A stretch of DNA of 64,000 bases from Anaerovibrio slackiae. Its GTDB lineage: Bacteria; Bacillota; Negativicutes; Selenomonadales; Selenomonadaceae. A program made the translations under genes and the position numbers. Position 1 is the first letter of the stretch; each line of letters opens with the position of its first letter. Below the pieces are notes generated by a model that was given only the letters and a program-made list of their open reading frames with translations, was not told the origin of the DNA and ran no database searches. This document shows positions 46,303-53,902 of the stretch, one piece after another. Location of the stretch: assembly GCF_009695585.1 (NCBI RefSeq), contig NZ_VUNR01000012.1, positions 1 through 64,000 of the forward strand, read 5' to 3'.

Positions 46303-47417
46303 AAAACTCCTTCCTTCACTGTACGGACGTAACGGTGAAGGTCATCCGACCGTACTAACCCCTTAAACTCCAGCTGTAACAACACAAATGCCGCATTGGC
46401 AACATCACCGCCATGCAGCCGATAGATTACCTCGTCAATGGACAGGGGCTCATCAAATTGCAAAACCTGCAAAATGCGTTCCTCCGTCTCCGTTATTATA
46501 GCATGAGTTTTATTTTTTTCATCAATATTTTTCTTTTTATTGCGTTTTTTTGCAAATTCCGGATACTCCTCAATAATATCATGACTGTCAATAACCAGCT
46601 TGGCCCCCTGCTGAATCAGCCGGTGGCAGCCTGTGCTGACAGGGGAAAAGATGCTGCCGGGCACCGCGAAGACATCCCTGCCCTCGCTGACCGCCATCTC
46701 TGCCGTAATCAGGGAGCCGCTTCTCTTGGCCGCCTCCACCACGATAGTCCCCAGGCACATGCCGCTGATAATGCGGTTCCTGGCTGGAAAATTGCCTGCC
46801 AGGGGACGGGTGCCCGGCAGGTACTCGGAAATCACCGCCCCCTTTTCCGCAATCTCCGCCAGCAGCCTGCCATTGCCTGCCGGATAAACCACATCCACGC
46901 CGCAGCCCAGCACAGCCTCAGTAATGCCCTTTTTCAGGGCACCCTGATGGCTGCAGGTATCCACACCCATGGCTCCGCCGCTGACCACCGCAAAGCCGGC
47001 TGCCGCCAGGGAGCTGCCCAGGGACTCCGCCACATTCCTGCCGTAGGCGCTGACACGCCTTGAGCCCACCATGGCAAGCCGTGGCCTCTCCGCCAGCCTG
47101 CCCCGGTAAAACAGCGCCAGGGGCGGATTGTTTATCTCCTTCAAAAGCCCGGGATACTCCCCATCCTCAATGGTGCACAGGCTGATGCCCTTCCTGCCGC
47201 ATTCCTCCTGAAGCCTCTCAGGCAGATCAGGCTGCCCACGCCTGGCCAGCAGCAGGCTTTCCAGCACGCCCTCATCCAGTATTTTCGCCTGCCGGAGCTC
47301 CCCTTCCCCTGCCTGCCACACTTCCATGGCGGAACCAAAATAATTTGCCAGCCGCCTGATTCTCTTGCCGCCCAGCCCATTAACCCCCTGCAGGGCAGCC
47401 AGAAAAAATTTTTCCAT
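46299..47417 (-). CDS. dprA: DNA processing protein DprA
   Basis: A 372-residue DprA/Smf: N-terminal helix-hairpin-helix-like region (LQGVNGLGGKRIRRLANYFG), Rossmann-like core with MVGSRRVSAYGRNVAESLG, VSGGAMGVDTCSHQGAL and GSLITAEMAVSEGRDVFAVP, and a C-terminal winged helix. It loads RecA on incoming single-stranded DNA in transformation. It overlaps topA by four bases. Confidence 0.95.
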   Translation of the reverse strand: MEKFFLAALQGVNGLGGKRIRRLANYFGSAMEVWQAGEGELRQAKILDEGVLESLLLARRGQPDLPERLQEECGRKGISLCTIEDGEYPGLLKEINNPPLALFYRGRLAERPRLAMVGSRRVSAYGRNVAESLGSSLAAAGFAVVSGGAMGVDTCSHQGALKKGITEAVLGCGVDVVYPAGNGRLLAEIAEKGAVISEYLPGTRPLAGNFPARNRIISGMCLGTIVVEAAKRSGSLITAEMAVSEGRDVFAVPGSIFSPVSTGCHRLIQQGAKLVIDSHDIIEEYPEFAKKRNKKKNIDEKNKTHAIITETEERILQVLQFDEPLSIDEVIYRLHGGDVANAAFVLLQLEFKGLVRSDDLHRYVRTVKEGVL

Positions 47418-47477
47418 ACTTCTTCACCTCGCCTGCCGCTATAATATCCCTTTTCTTTAAAAAAATCAATATTTTAT

Positions 47478-47517
47478 CAAAAAAAATAAGCTGTTAATTA
47501 CATCGTCATTAACAGCT
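47478..47517 (-). terminator. Terminator after folB
   Basis: Minus strand AGCTGTTAA and TTAACAGCT stem with an 11-base loop, followed by a T-rich run. Confidence 0.7.
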
Positions 47518-47560
47518 TTAATATGTATATTAATATTAATATATATATTAATATATAATA

Positions 47561-47923
47561 TTATTTTGCCCTGCGGGTGACCTCTACCTCCACATAATCC
47601 ATCGGCCCCGTAATAGTGGCATTGTTCCTGCGGGCAGTAACCGTCACCTCTGCCAGGCTTGGATACTGGGAGAGCAGCTTGTCCGCAATATGCCCTGCCA
47701 GTGCCCTCATGTGGCTGAAACGCTTATTTTCCACAGTTTCCTTCACCGTAGCGTAGATGGCAGTGGAATGCACATTGTCATTGGATTCGTCATTCTCGAT
47801 TACGCCATCGTCCTTGGTGACAGCCTCCACATCAAAATAAAACTTCTGCCCCAGCTCACGCTCATACTCATAAGTTCCGTGGAAGCCATATAACATCATG
47901 TTTACCAATCTGATTTTTGCCAC
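47561..47923 (-). CDS. folB: Dihydroneopterin aldolase-like protein (FolB family)
   Basis: A 120-residue FolB-family protein: MAKIRLVNMMLYGFHGTYEY at the N terminus with Glu and Tyr expected for substrate binding, and ITGPMDYVEVEVTRRAK at the end. FolB cleaves dihydroneopterin in folate synthesis. By eye the lysine that normally precedes the GHFDY-like end is replaced (TARRNNATITGP), so activity should be tested rather than assumed. GTG 47923 is preferred: GGAG lies ten bases upstream and the longer reading adds unrelated residues. The gene upstream encodes another folate-like domain. Confidence 0.78.
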   Translation of the reverse strand: MAKIRLVNMMLYGFHGTYEYERELGQKFYFDVEAVTKDDGVIENDESNDNVHSTAIYATVKETVENKRFSHMRALAGHIADKLLSQYPSLAEVTVTARRNNATITGPMDYVEVEVTRRAK

Positions 47924-48014
47924 AGCAACACATCTCCAATCTGTAAATAAATTCAAAACAATTACGCTTTTATAATATTTCGCCACAGGAAGCATATTTC
48001 CTGCCAAAAAACAA

Positions 48015-48029
48015 AATTTTCTAAAAATA
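48015..48029. promoter_or_regulatory. Candidate CodY box upstream of folB
   Basis: AATTTTCTAAAAATA matches 13 of 15 positions of the CodY consensus AATTTTCWGAAAATT. It lies about 92 bases before folB. Confidence 0.4.
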
Positions 48030-48057
48030 GGACTTGTGACCCAAGCAAATATCATCC

Positions 48058-48417
48058 TCATGCCATTATCCCATTAATATATTCTTCCAGTTCTTTGGCA
48101 ACCGCCTTCAGCCCCCAGGGCTGCTCCTGCAGCCGCGGAATCGCCCGGCGCAGCTGTGCCACCGTTGCCAGCACCAGCACATCCGTATAAGGAGCTGCCA
48201 GGTTTATGGTGGCAGCGGACACCGCCGCCTCCGCTCCCTGGCTGAGCATGGTCTGCTTCAGGATGTTGGCAGCCCTGGTATCCACCCTTTCCAGCCTGAT
48301 GGCCTGAAACAGGGCCTTTTCTACCATAATCTCCACACCGCGGCTGGTGACACCGATTTCCTGCATGGCTTTTGCTGCCGCATTTGCATTATTTATCTGG
48401 ACAATTTGCATAAACAA
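48058..48417 (-). CDS. Stand-alone domain resembling the N-terminal part of clostridial dihydropteroate synthase
   Basis: A 119-residue soluble protein. Patterns such as SRGVEIMVEKALFQAIRLE, RAANILKQTMLSQGAEAAVS and QEQPWGLKAVAKELEEYI are those I recall from the extra N-terminal domain of about 120 residues found ahead of the catalytic barrel in many clostridial FolP proteins. No dihydropteroate synthase barrel is encoded here. The neighbour folB supports a folate link. The family assignment rests on memory of the pattern. Confidence 0.6.
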   Translation of the reverse strand: MFMQIVQINNANAAAKAMQEIGVTSRGVEIMVEKALFQAIRLERVDTRAANILKQTMLSQGAEAAVSAATINLAAPYTDVLVLATVAQLRRAIPRLQEQPWGLKAVAKELEEYINGIMA

Positions 48418-48434
48418 CCTCTTTCCATTATAAT
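48406..48434 (+). promoter_or_regulatory. Predicted sigma-A promoter of the microprotein gene
   Basis: TTGCAT (48406-48411), 17 bases, consensus TATAAT (48429-48434). It overlaps the start of the divergent gene at 48417. Confidence 0.65.
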
Positions 48435-48466
48435 GTACCTATAAACTATTTTTCAGGAGGCAAAAA

Positions 48467-48544
48467 ATGGGAGACTTGGCAATACTGGTGCTGCTGCTGA
48501 CGATGATTTCCTACACATTCTGGGATGACATTTTCGCTGACTAG
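48467..48544 (+). CDS. 25-residue single-helix membrane microprotein
   Basis: A short reading frame not expected by chance to carry all signals: promoter at 48406-48434, AGGAGG six bases before the ATG, 25 codons, TAG stop, and a terminator starting four bases later. The peptide begins MGDLAILVLLLTMISYTFW and ends with an acidic tail (four Asp in the last seven residues), so it should insert as one helix. The transcript would be about 130 bases and contain nothing else. Possible roles: subunit or regulator of a membrane complex, or a small type I toxin. I do not recognise it. Confidence 0.7.
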   Translation: MGDLAILVLLLTMISYTFWDDIFAD

Positions 48545-48547
48545 CCG

Positions 48548-48576
48548 GAATTGGCTTTAGCCAATTCTATTTTTTT
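48548..48576 (+). terminator. Terminator after the microprotein gene
   Basis: GAATTGGC, TTTA loop, GCCAATTC, then TATTTTTTT. Confidence 0.85.
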
Positions 48577-48577
48577 G

Positions 48578-48607
48578 CAAAAAAACAAGGGGCGGACAAC
48601 GCCCCTT
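48578..48607 (-). terminator. Terminator after the NlpC/P60 gene
   Basis: Minus strand AAGGGGCG, short loop, CGCCCCTT, then G and a T run. Confidence 0.85.
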
Positions 48608-48616
48608 AAAATAACT

Positions 48617-49279
48617 TTACAAAACCCTGCGGGCACCAATATAGCAGGAGCCCCAGTAACCACTGTTCAAGGAATCAATGGCTACGCCACGGCTGGAAGA
48701 TGCATTGATAAAGCTGCTGTCCCCCAGATAAATGCCTACATGAGACGGTCCGTACTCATAGGTTGAGAAAAAGACCAGATCACCAGGCACCAGCTCGCCC
48801 CTGGAAACCGGCATACCAACCTCATACTGCGCATCTGCTGTACGAGGCAGATAAATACCGGCATTGGCGAATACATAGCGCACATAGCCGGAGCAATCAA
48901 ACCCGCTTGGCGAGGTACCGCCAAAAACATACGGCACACCAAGATAATTCATGGAGTTGGCCACTACCCTGCGTGAGATGTAGTTCGAGCTGCGGCTTAC
49001 CTGAGGCATGCTGCGTCCCATAAGAGCCGAATAGGTACTAGGACCGACCAGACCGTCAGCCTCCAGCCCCCGAGAACTCTGAAAAGACTTGATTGCCTCC
49101 GCCGTTGCAGGACCGAAATCCCCATCTGCCGCTACATCATAACCAAGACTAGCCAGCTGCCCCTGAATCTCCGCTACCTCGCTGCCCTGATCTCCCATGC
49201 GGAAAGCTGATGCAAAAGCCACCGCTGAAAACAGGCACATCATCATAGATAGCACCAAAATACGTTTTACGCTACCCAA
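48617..49279 (-). CDS. Secreted NlpC/P60 peptidoglycan endopeptidase with PG-binding domain
   Basis: A 220-residue protein with a signal peptide (ILVLSMMMCLFSAVAFASA), a peptidoglycan-binding domain (VAEIQGQLASLGYDVAADGD to YSALMG) and a C-terminal NlpC/P60 domain with catalytic Cys in SGFDCSGYVRYVF and His in GPSHVGIYLG. It cuts peptide stems of the cell wall. A c-di-AMP riboswitch lies directly upstream, so second-messenger levels should set its expression, as for many wall hydrolases. Confidence 0.95.
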   Translation of the reverse strand: MGSVKRILVLSMMMCLFSAVAFASAFRMGDQGSEVAEIQGQLASLGYDVAADGDFGPATAEAIKSFQSSRGLEADGLVGPSTYSALMGRSMPQVSRSSNYISRRVVANSMNYLGVPYVFGGTSPSGFDCSGYVRYVFANAGIYLPRTADAQYEVGMPVSRGELVPGDLVFFSTYEYGPSHVGIYLGDSSFINASSSRGVAIDSLNSGYWGSCYIGARRVL

Positions 49280-49290
49280 AAAGACACTCC

Positions 49291-49480
49291 TCTCTCTTTT
49301 CGCCTACGAGGTTAGCTGTCGGGTTAGGGTGGAGATACACCCTTTCTTCGCGGTCTTGCCGAAGCCGCCGCTTATAATTCACCCCAATAACCTTTATGCT
49401 TCCGCCACATGTTTCTTCACCATGCCGCTTTCACACTAGAATTAATAATTTGGTTCCCCCGCTCCTGGGCTGGATTAGGC
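49291..49480 (-). promoter_or_regulatory. c-di-AMP riboswitch (ydaO/yuaA type)
   Basis: The minus strand shows the conserved blocks of the ydaO motif in order: GCCTAATCCAGCC, GGAGCGGGGGAACCAA, TTGGGGTGAAT, and CCCTAACCCGACAGCTAACC with CTCGTAGGC close before the gene. Binding of c-di-AMP normally turns the downstream wall-hydrolase gene off. Confidence 0.93.
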
Positions 49481-49573
49481 TTTTTATATAAAAATAAAAC
49501 CCATTTCTGTTGTAGTATTCGACATAGGCGGACCAAAGTCCTGCCTGATGCCAAAAATTTTTTATAAAATTAT

Positions 49574-49938
49574 AAGTGCTCAATAAGCCGAGTTCTGTTC
49601 CGCTTGCGCGGTGACAATCATTTATCTGGACTGCCAGTTGCCTGACAGCTCTAGCGACACACCCGGAAGGTCAGCGGGCCGCCTCGTATCCTTCCCTATT
49701 CGGTCTTGCTCCATGTGAGGTTTATCAAGCCAGCCAGTCACCTGGCTGCTGGTGCGCTCTTACCGCACCTTTCCATCCTTGCCGGCAGGCGGACCTGCTT
49801 AGGCGGTTTCCGTTTCTATGACACTATCTCTGGGGTCACCCCCGCTGGACGTTATCCAGCACACTGCCCTGTGGAGCCCGGACTTTCCTCAAGCACATGC
49901 GCACAAGTGCACAGCACCAGCGATTGTCTTTCACACTT
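49574..49938 (-). ncRNA. rnpB: RNase P RNA (class A)
   Basis: The minus strand has the universal elements: GAGGAAAGTCCGGGCTCC after the 5' stem, GGATGGAAAGGTGCGGTAAG, AGAGCGCACC, and the 3' part ACAGAACTCGGCTTAT. End positions are estimated from pairing of AAGTG at the 5' end with CACTT at the 3' end. It processes tRNA 5' ends. Confidence 0.95.
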
Positions 49939-50018
49939 ACAACAGCAACATTATAGCATAAACAAAATTAGGTGTCAATTTCCTACATTATAGATAAGAT
50001 TTATTGTACAAATCTGCC

Positions 50019-50306
50019 TCATCCTTCATAAGGATAACTAATCTCATAAACCTTTTCCGGGCTGACATCTATTGCCCCATTCAGCCAGGTTATCGTACCG
50101 CCATTCAGCCTGGCTGTATCAAAGACTTCCTGCTTTTCCAGCTCCCTGTACGCAGGATACTGCAACAAAGGCTCAACATCAAAAATGCGCTTCTCCCCAC
50201 CTGAAAATGTCACCAGCATATACAGCCGGTCAAGAATCTTGAAATCTTCTATTTCTGCATCAGCTTTCAAATCATCGGCATAGGCAACACCATTTACTAC
50301 ATACAT
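50019..50306 (-). CDS. DUF2442 domain protein
   Basis: A 95-residue protein with the DUF2442 pattern: ILDRLYMLVTFSGGEKRIFD and the end ISYPYEG. Function unknown. It follows the DUF4160 gene by 14 bases; the two families are often found as a pair, sometimes proposed to be toxin-antitoxin-like. Confidence 0.8.
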   Translation of the reverse strand: MYVVNGVAYADDLKADAEIEDFKILDRLYMLVTFSGGEKRIFDVEPLLQYPAYRELEKQEVFDTARLNGGTITWLNGAIDVSPEKVYEISYPYEG

Positions 50307-50320
50307 ATGCTTGTCCTCCT

Positions 50321-50587
50321 TTATCTCAGTGGGCTGATTTTAGCAGGATTTTCACCCTTAACAGCCTTATTCCACTCTTTGTACAAATCTGCCTCATGAA
50401 TGAGCAGCCATGCTGTCAGGATTTTCAGCTGCTTCTCAGGTATCTTGCCAGCCAGCAACGAGCCATCAATAGATACAGAGCATTTATACTCACCATATCT
50501 CACATGAACATGCGGCTTATGATGCCGCTCATCATCAAAACAATACATGGTTATAATCATTCCCATGAAACGGCTTATTTCCGGCAT
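50321..50587 (-). CDS. DUF4160 domain protein
   Basis: An 88-residue protein with the DUF4160 core (GMIITMYCFDDERHHKPHVH then VRYGEYKCSVSIDGS). Function unknown; the His-rich HHKPHVH could bind metal or nucleic acid. First gene of the DUF4160-DUF2442 pair. Confidence 0.8.
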   Translation of the reverse strand: MPEISRFMGMIITMYCFDDERHHKPHVHVRYGEYKCSVSIDGSLLAGKIPEKQLKILTAWLLIHEADLYKEWNKAVKGENPAKISPLR

Positions 50588-51045
50588 AATATCACCTTCT
50601 CCCCTTTTATATTATATCACATCGCCAATACCCCCCCAAAACTGGAAATTTCAGTTTATACAGCGGTCGGCAGTAGCAAGTTTCGTCAGCCTCCCGGCTC
50701 CCCCTTTTCAGCTTTTTCGTAAAGTCAGATTGATTACCTTGGTAGCGTACAGCAGAGTATAGTTGATAACTATGTGCATATCTGTTCAGACACAAAGAGG
50801 GACAGGTGCGGCATGTACCCAAAGAAAACCTTGAGTGCAGCCTCGCTTCTTAGCGAGTGCAAGCGTAAGCGACGCAGGAGCTTAGAAGCGCGAGGCTGTG
50901 CTAAGAGCGAGAGCGAGTTTTCTATGGGTACTGCCGCTACCTGTCCCTTTATAATGTCTGAACAGAATCCACGAAATATCAAACTACATCATTAGTATAT
51001 GCACGAAGTAACGATCAAGCACTACGAAAAACTGAAATCCTCAAA
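50588..51045. other. Gene-free stretch holding hairpin copy 3
   Basis: No gene is supported between the DUF4160 gene start and the permease stop. Apart from the hairpin element at 50781-50966 nothing regular is seen. Confidence 0.6.
50781..50966 (+). repeat. Dispersed hairpin element, copy 3 (type B with type-1 outer ends)
   Basis: The ends are TCTGTTCAGA (50781-50790) and TCTGAACAGA (50957-50966), as in copy 1, and the six bases after (ATCCAC) also match copy 1. The middle is type B as in copy 2: GCAGCCTCGCTTCT pairs with AGAAGCGCGAGGCTGTGC, then CTAAGAGCGAGAGCGAG. So outer and inner parts have been combined differently in different copies. Confidence 0.75.
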
Positions 51046-52332
51046 TTACATGAGGTAGCGCAAATACACATAGCCGGTGGACATGATGATAGACAAAATC
51101 ATGCACGGAAAGGCAATCTTCATAAACCCGATAAAGGAAATCTGCTGCCCGTGCTGTGCTGCCAGAGAGGCAACCACCACATTGGCGCTGGCACCGATCA
51201 AAGTGCCGTTGCCCCCCAGGCAGGCCCCCAGTGCCAAAGACCACCACAGCGGGTCCAGGTTGGTAATGCCCATAGCCCCCATGTCCTTAATCAGCGGAAT
51301 CATGGTAGCCACAAACGGAATATTATCCACAAAGGCAGAAGCAACGGCACTCATCCAGATAATAAGGATTGAGGTAGCCTCCACGGAGCCCTCGGTAATC
51401 TTCATAGCCTCCGCAGCCAGCATCTTGATAACGCCAGTCTCCACCAAAGCGCCAACCAGTATAAACAAACCGGCAAAGAAGAAGATGGCCAGCCACTCAA
51501 TCTTGCCCAGTACCTTGGCAATCTTTTCCTCGTCCCGGGTAAAGGTAATCAGCAGCAAAAGACCTGCACCGAACATGGCAGCCGTGGCAGACTCCAGCCC
51601 CAATGCCCCATGGGCCACAAACAGCCCCATAGTCAGGAACAGCACAAAGAGGCAACGCTTCAAAAGCGAAGTATCCGTAATCTGCTTCCTTGGGTTCAGC
51701 TTCATGACCTGGGCCTGCAGCTCAGGAGTGGTATGCAGGGACTTGCCGTACAATGCCTCAAGGATGAACACCGTCACAATGAAAATCACGATGGACACAG
51801 GTGCCAGATTAACAATAAAGTCCATAAAGCTCAGCCCCACCGCAGAGCCAATCATGATATTTGGCGGGTCACCTACCAAAGTTGCCGTGCCGCCGATATT
51901 GGATGCCATAATCTGCGCCATCAGGAATGGCTTTACATCCACCTTCAGCTGGGCAGTGATGCTGAAGGTAACCGGCACTGTCAAAAGCACGGTAGTAACA
52001 TTATCCAGGAAAGCGGAGCAGACAGCCGTCAGGGTAGCCAGGGCCAGCAGCAGCTTCATAGGCTGCGCCTTGACCTTCTGAGCCGCCCAAATGGCCAGAA
52101 AGTTAAACAATCCCGTCTCCGCCGTAATATTGACGATAATCATCATGCCCATCAGGAGCCCCAGAGTATTGAAGTCAATATGATGGATAGCAGTTTCCTG
52201 GGAAAGAATGCCAAACATAATCATGAGCATGGCACCAAAGATACCTACAATGGTGCGATGCACCTTTTCCGAAATAATCAGCGCATAAGCGACAATAAAG
52301 ATTGTCACCGCGATAGATGTCGAGTCAAACAA
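51046..52332 (-). CDS. ArsB/NhaD-family permease, tandem copy 2
   Basis: A 428-residue ion-transporter-superfamily permease with about eleven membrane helices and paired motifs LDNVTTVLLTVPVTF and VDNIPFVATMIPLIKD, ASNIGGTATLVGDPPNIMIG and CLGGNGTLIGASANVVVAS, typical of the inverted repeats. Substrate uncertain: Na+/H+ exchange, arsenite or dicarboxylates in relatives. The start is a TTG at 52332 with AGGAGG eight bases upstream. It is almost the same as the next gene. Confidence 0.88.
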   Translation of the reverse strand: MFDSTSIAVTIFIVAYALIISEKVHRTIVGIFGAMLMIMFGILSQETAIHHIDFNTLGLLMGMMIIVNITAETGLFNFLAIWAAQKVKAQPMKLLLALATLTAVCSAFLDNVTTVLLTVPVTFSITAQLKVDVKPFLMAQIMASNIGGTATLVGDPPNIMIGSAVGLSFMDFIVNLAPVSIVIFIVTVFILEALYGKSLHTTPELQAQVMKLNPRKQITDTSLLKRCLFVLFLTMGLFVAHGALGLESATAAMFGAGLLLLITFTRDEEKIAKVLGKIEWLAIFFFAGLFILVGALVETGVIKMLAAEAMKITEGSVEATSILIIWMSAVASAFVDNIPFVATMIPLIKDMGAMGITNLDPLWWSLALGACLGGNGTLIGASANVVVASLAAQHGQQISFIGFMKIAFPCMILSIIMSTGYVYLRYLM

Positions 52333-52460
52333 TGTAATTGCCTCCTTTAAATAGCTTAAGCAGCTTAAATTCTTTAAATAAAGCATTATATCGTTTGTCT
52401 AAAGCATATCTCGTAAAAGAACAATTGCGGGAATGGATTAGGCTTACGGTATAGAATTGT

Positions 52461-52505
52461 AAAAACGAGAAGCTCCGCTTCGCACAACGGCGCAAAGCGG
52501 AGCTT
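52461..52505 (-). terminator. Terminator between the two permease copies
   Basis: Minus strand AAGCTCCGCTT and AAGCGGAGCTT stem followed by CTCGTTTTT. Each permease therefore seems to be its own transcript. Confidence 0.75.
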
Positions 52506-52512
52506 GTGTGGA

Positions 52513-53799
52513 TTACATCAGATATCTCAGATATACATAGGCAGTAGACATGATGATGGACAAAATCATGCACGGGAATGCCACCTTCATAAACCCGATA
52601 AAGGAAATCTGCTGGCCGTGCTGGGCTGCCAAAGAGGCAACCACCACGTTGGCACTGGCACCAATCAGGGTACCGTTGCCGCCCAGGCAGGCGCCCAGTG
52701 CCAGGGACCACCACAGAGGATCCAGGTTGGCAATACCCATAGCACCCATATCCTTAATCAGCGGAATCATGGTGGCAACAAACGGGATATTGTCCACGAA
52801 AGCAGAAGCGATGGCGCTCATCCAGAGGATGAGGATAGCGGTAGCCTCCACAGAGCCCTCAGTAATCGTCATGGCCTCAGCAGCCAGCATCTTGATAACG
52901 CCGGTCTCTACCAAAGCACCAACCAGTATGAACAGGCCGGCAAAGAAGAAGATAGCCAGCCACTCAATCTTGCTGAGCACCTTGGCAATCTTTTCCTCAT
53001 CACGGGTAAAGGTCAGGAGAAGCAGCAAACCTGCACCGAACATGGCGGCAGTGGCAGACTCCAGCCCCAATGCACCGTGAGCTACGAACAGCCCCATAGT
53101 CAGTGCCAGCACGAACAGGCAGCGCTTCAAGAGGGCAGGATCAGAAATCTGCTTGGCAGGCTTCAGCTTCATTACCTGTGCCTGCAGCTCAGGGGTGGTG
53201 TGCAGCCCCTTGCCGTAGAGGAATTCCAGGATAAAGGTAGTCACGATGAAAATCACAACAGCCGGTGCAGCCAGGTTCAGGATGAAATCCAAAAAGCTCA
53301 GGCCAACGGCGGAACCGATCATGATGTTTGGCGGATCGCCTACCAGGGTGGCAGTACCGCCAATGTTGGAAGCCAAAATCTGCGCCATCAGGAACGGCTT
53401 AACATCTACCTTCAACTGAGATGTAATACTAAAGGTTACAGGTACGGTCAAAAGCACTGTAGTAACATTGTCCAGCAAAGCGGAGCAGACAGCCGTCAGG
53501 GTGGCCAGGGCCAGCAGCAGCTTCATCGGCTGCGCCTTTACCCTCTGGGCAGCCCAGATTGCCAAAAAGTTGAACAATCCCGTCTCTGCCGTAATGTTGA
53601 CAATAATCATCATACCCATCAAAAGACCGAGGGTATTGAAATCAATGTGATGAATGGCAGTTTCCTGTGAAAGGATGCCAAACATGATCATGAGCATCGC
53701 ACCGAAAATACCAACAATAGTACGATGCACCTTCTCGGAGATAATCAGTGCATAAGCGATGATGAAAATTGTCACCGCAATAGTAGTAGAGTCAAACAA
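52513..53799 (-). CDS. ArsB/NhaD-family permease, tandem copy 1
   Basis: A 428-residue permease with the same motifs as its downstream copy; I count about 30 differences by eye, mostly conservative. It also starts with TTG and AGGAGG seven bases upstream. Differences cluster in the loop near residue 200-235 (LNLAAPAVVIFIVTTFILEF versus its copy), so the pair may differ in affinity or regulation. Confidence 0.88.
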   Translation of the reverse strand: MFDSTTIAVTIFIIAYALIISEKVHRTIVGIFGAMLMIMFGILSQETAIHHIDFNTLGLLMGMMIIVNITAETGLFNFLAIWAAQRVKAQPMKLLLALATLTAVCSALLDNVTTVLLTVPVTFSITSQLKVDVKPFLMAQILASNIGGTATLVGDPPNIMIGSAVGLSFLDFILNLAAPAVVIFIVTTFILEFLYGKGLHTTPELQAQVMKLKPAKQISDPALLKRCLFVLALTMGLFVAHGALGLESATAAMFGAGLLLLLTFTRDEEKIAKVLSKIEWLAIFFFAGLFILVGALVETGVIKMLAAEAMTITEGSVEATAILILWMSAIASAFVDNIPFVATMIPLIKDMGAMGIANLDPLWWSLALGACLGGNGTLIGASANVVVASLAAQHGQQISFIGFMKVAFPCMILSIIMSTAYVYLRYLM

Positions 53800-53902
53800 A
53801 TTTATGCCTCCTTCTTATAAATACGCTTTTACCTTCGACCCAACGCATTTTCTTGGTTTTGTGCCACAGCACATGATTGGTACAATAACGCTGCCTTGAA
53901 AA

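Noticed and set aside
44692-46332. Plus-strand frame of 546 codons
   Set aside because: Antisense to topA, no ribosome site and no recognisable domain.
50770-50982. Short frames across hairpin copy 3, similar to one at 32625-32816
   Set aside because: The similarity of the two predicted peptides comes from the shared repeat DNA, not from a protein gene.
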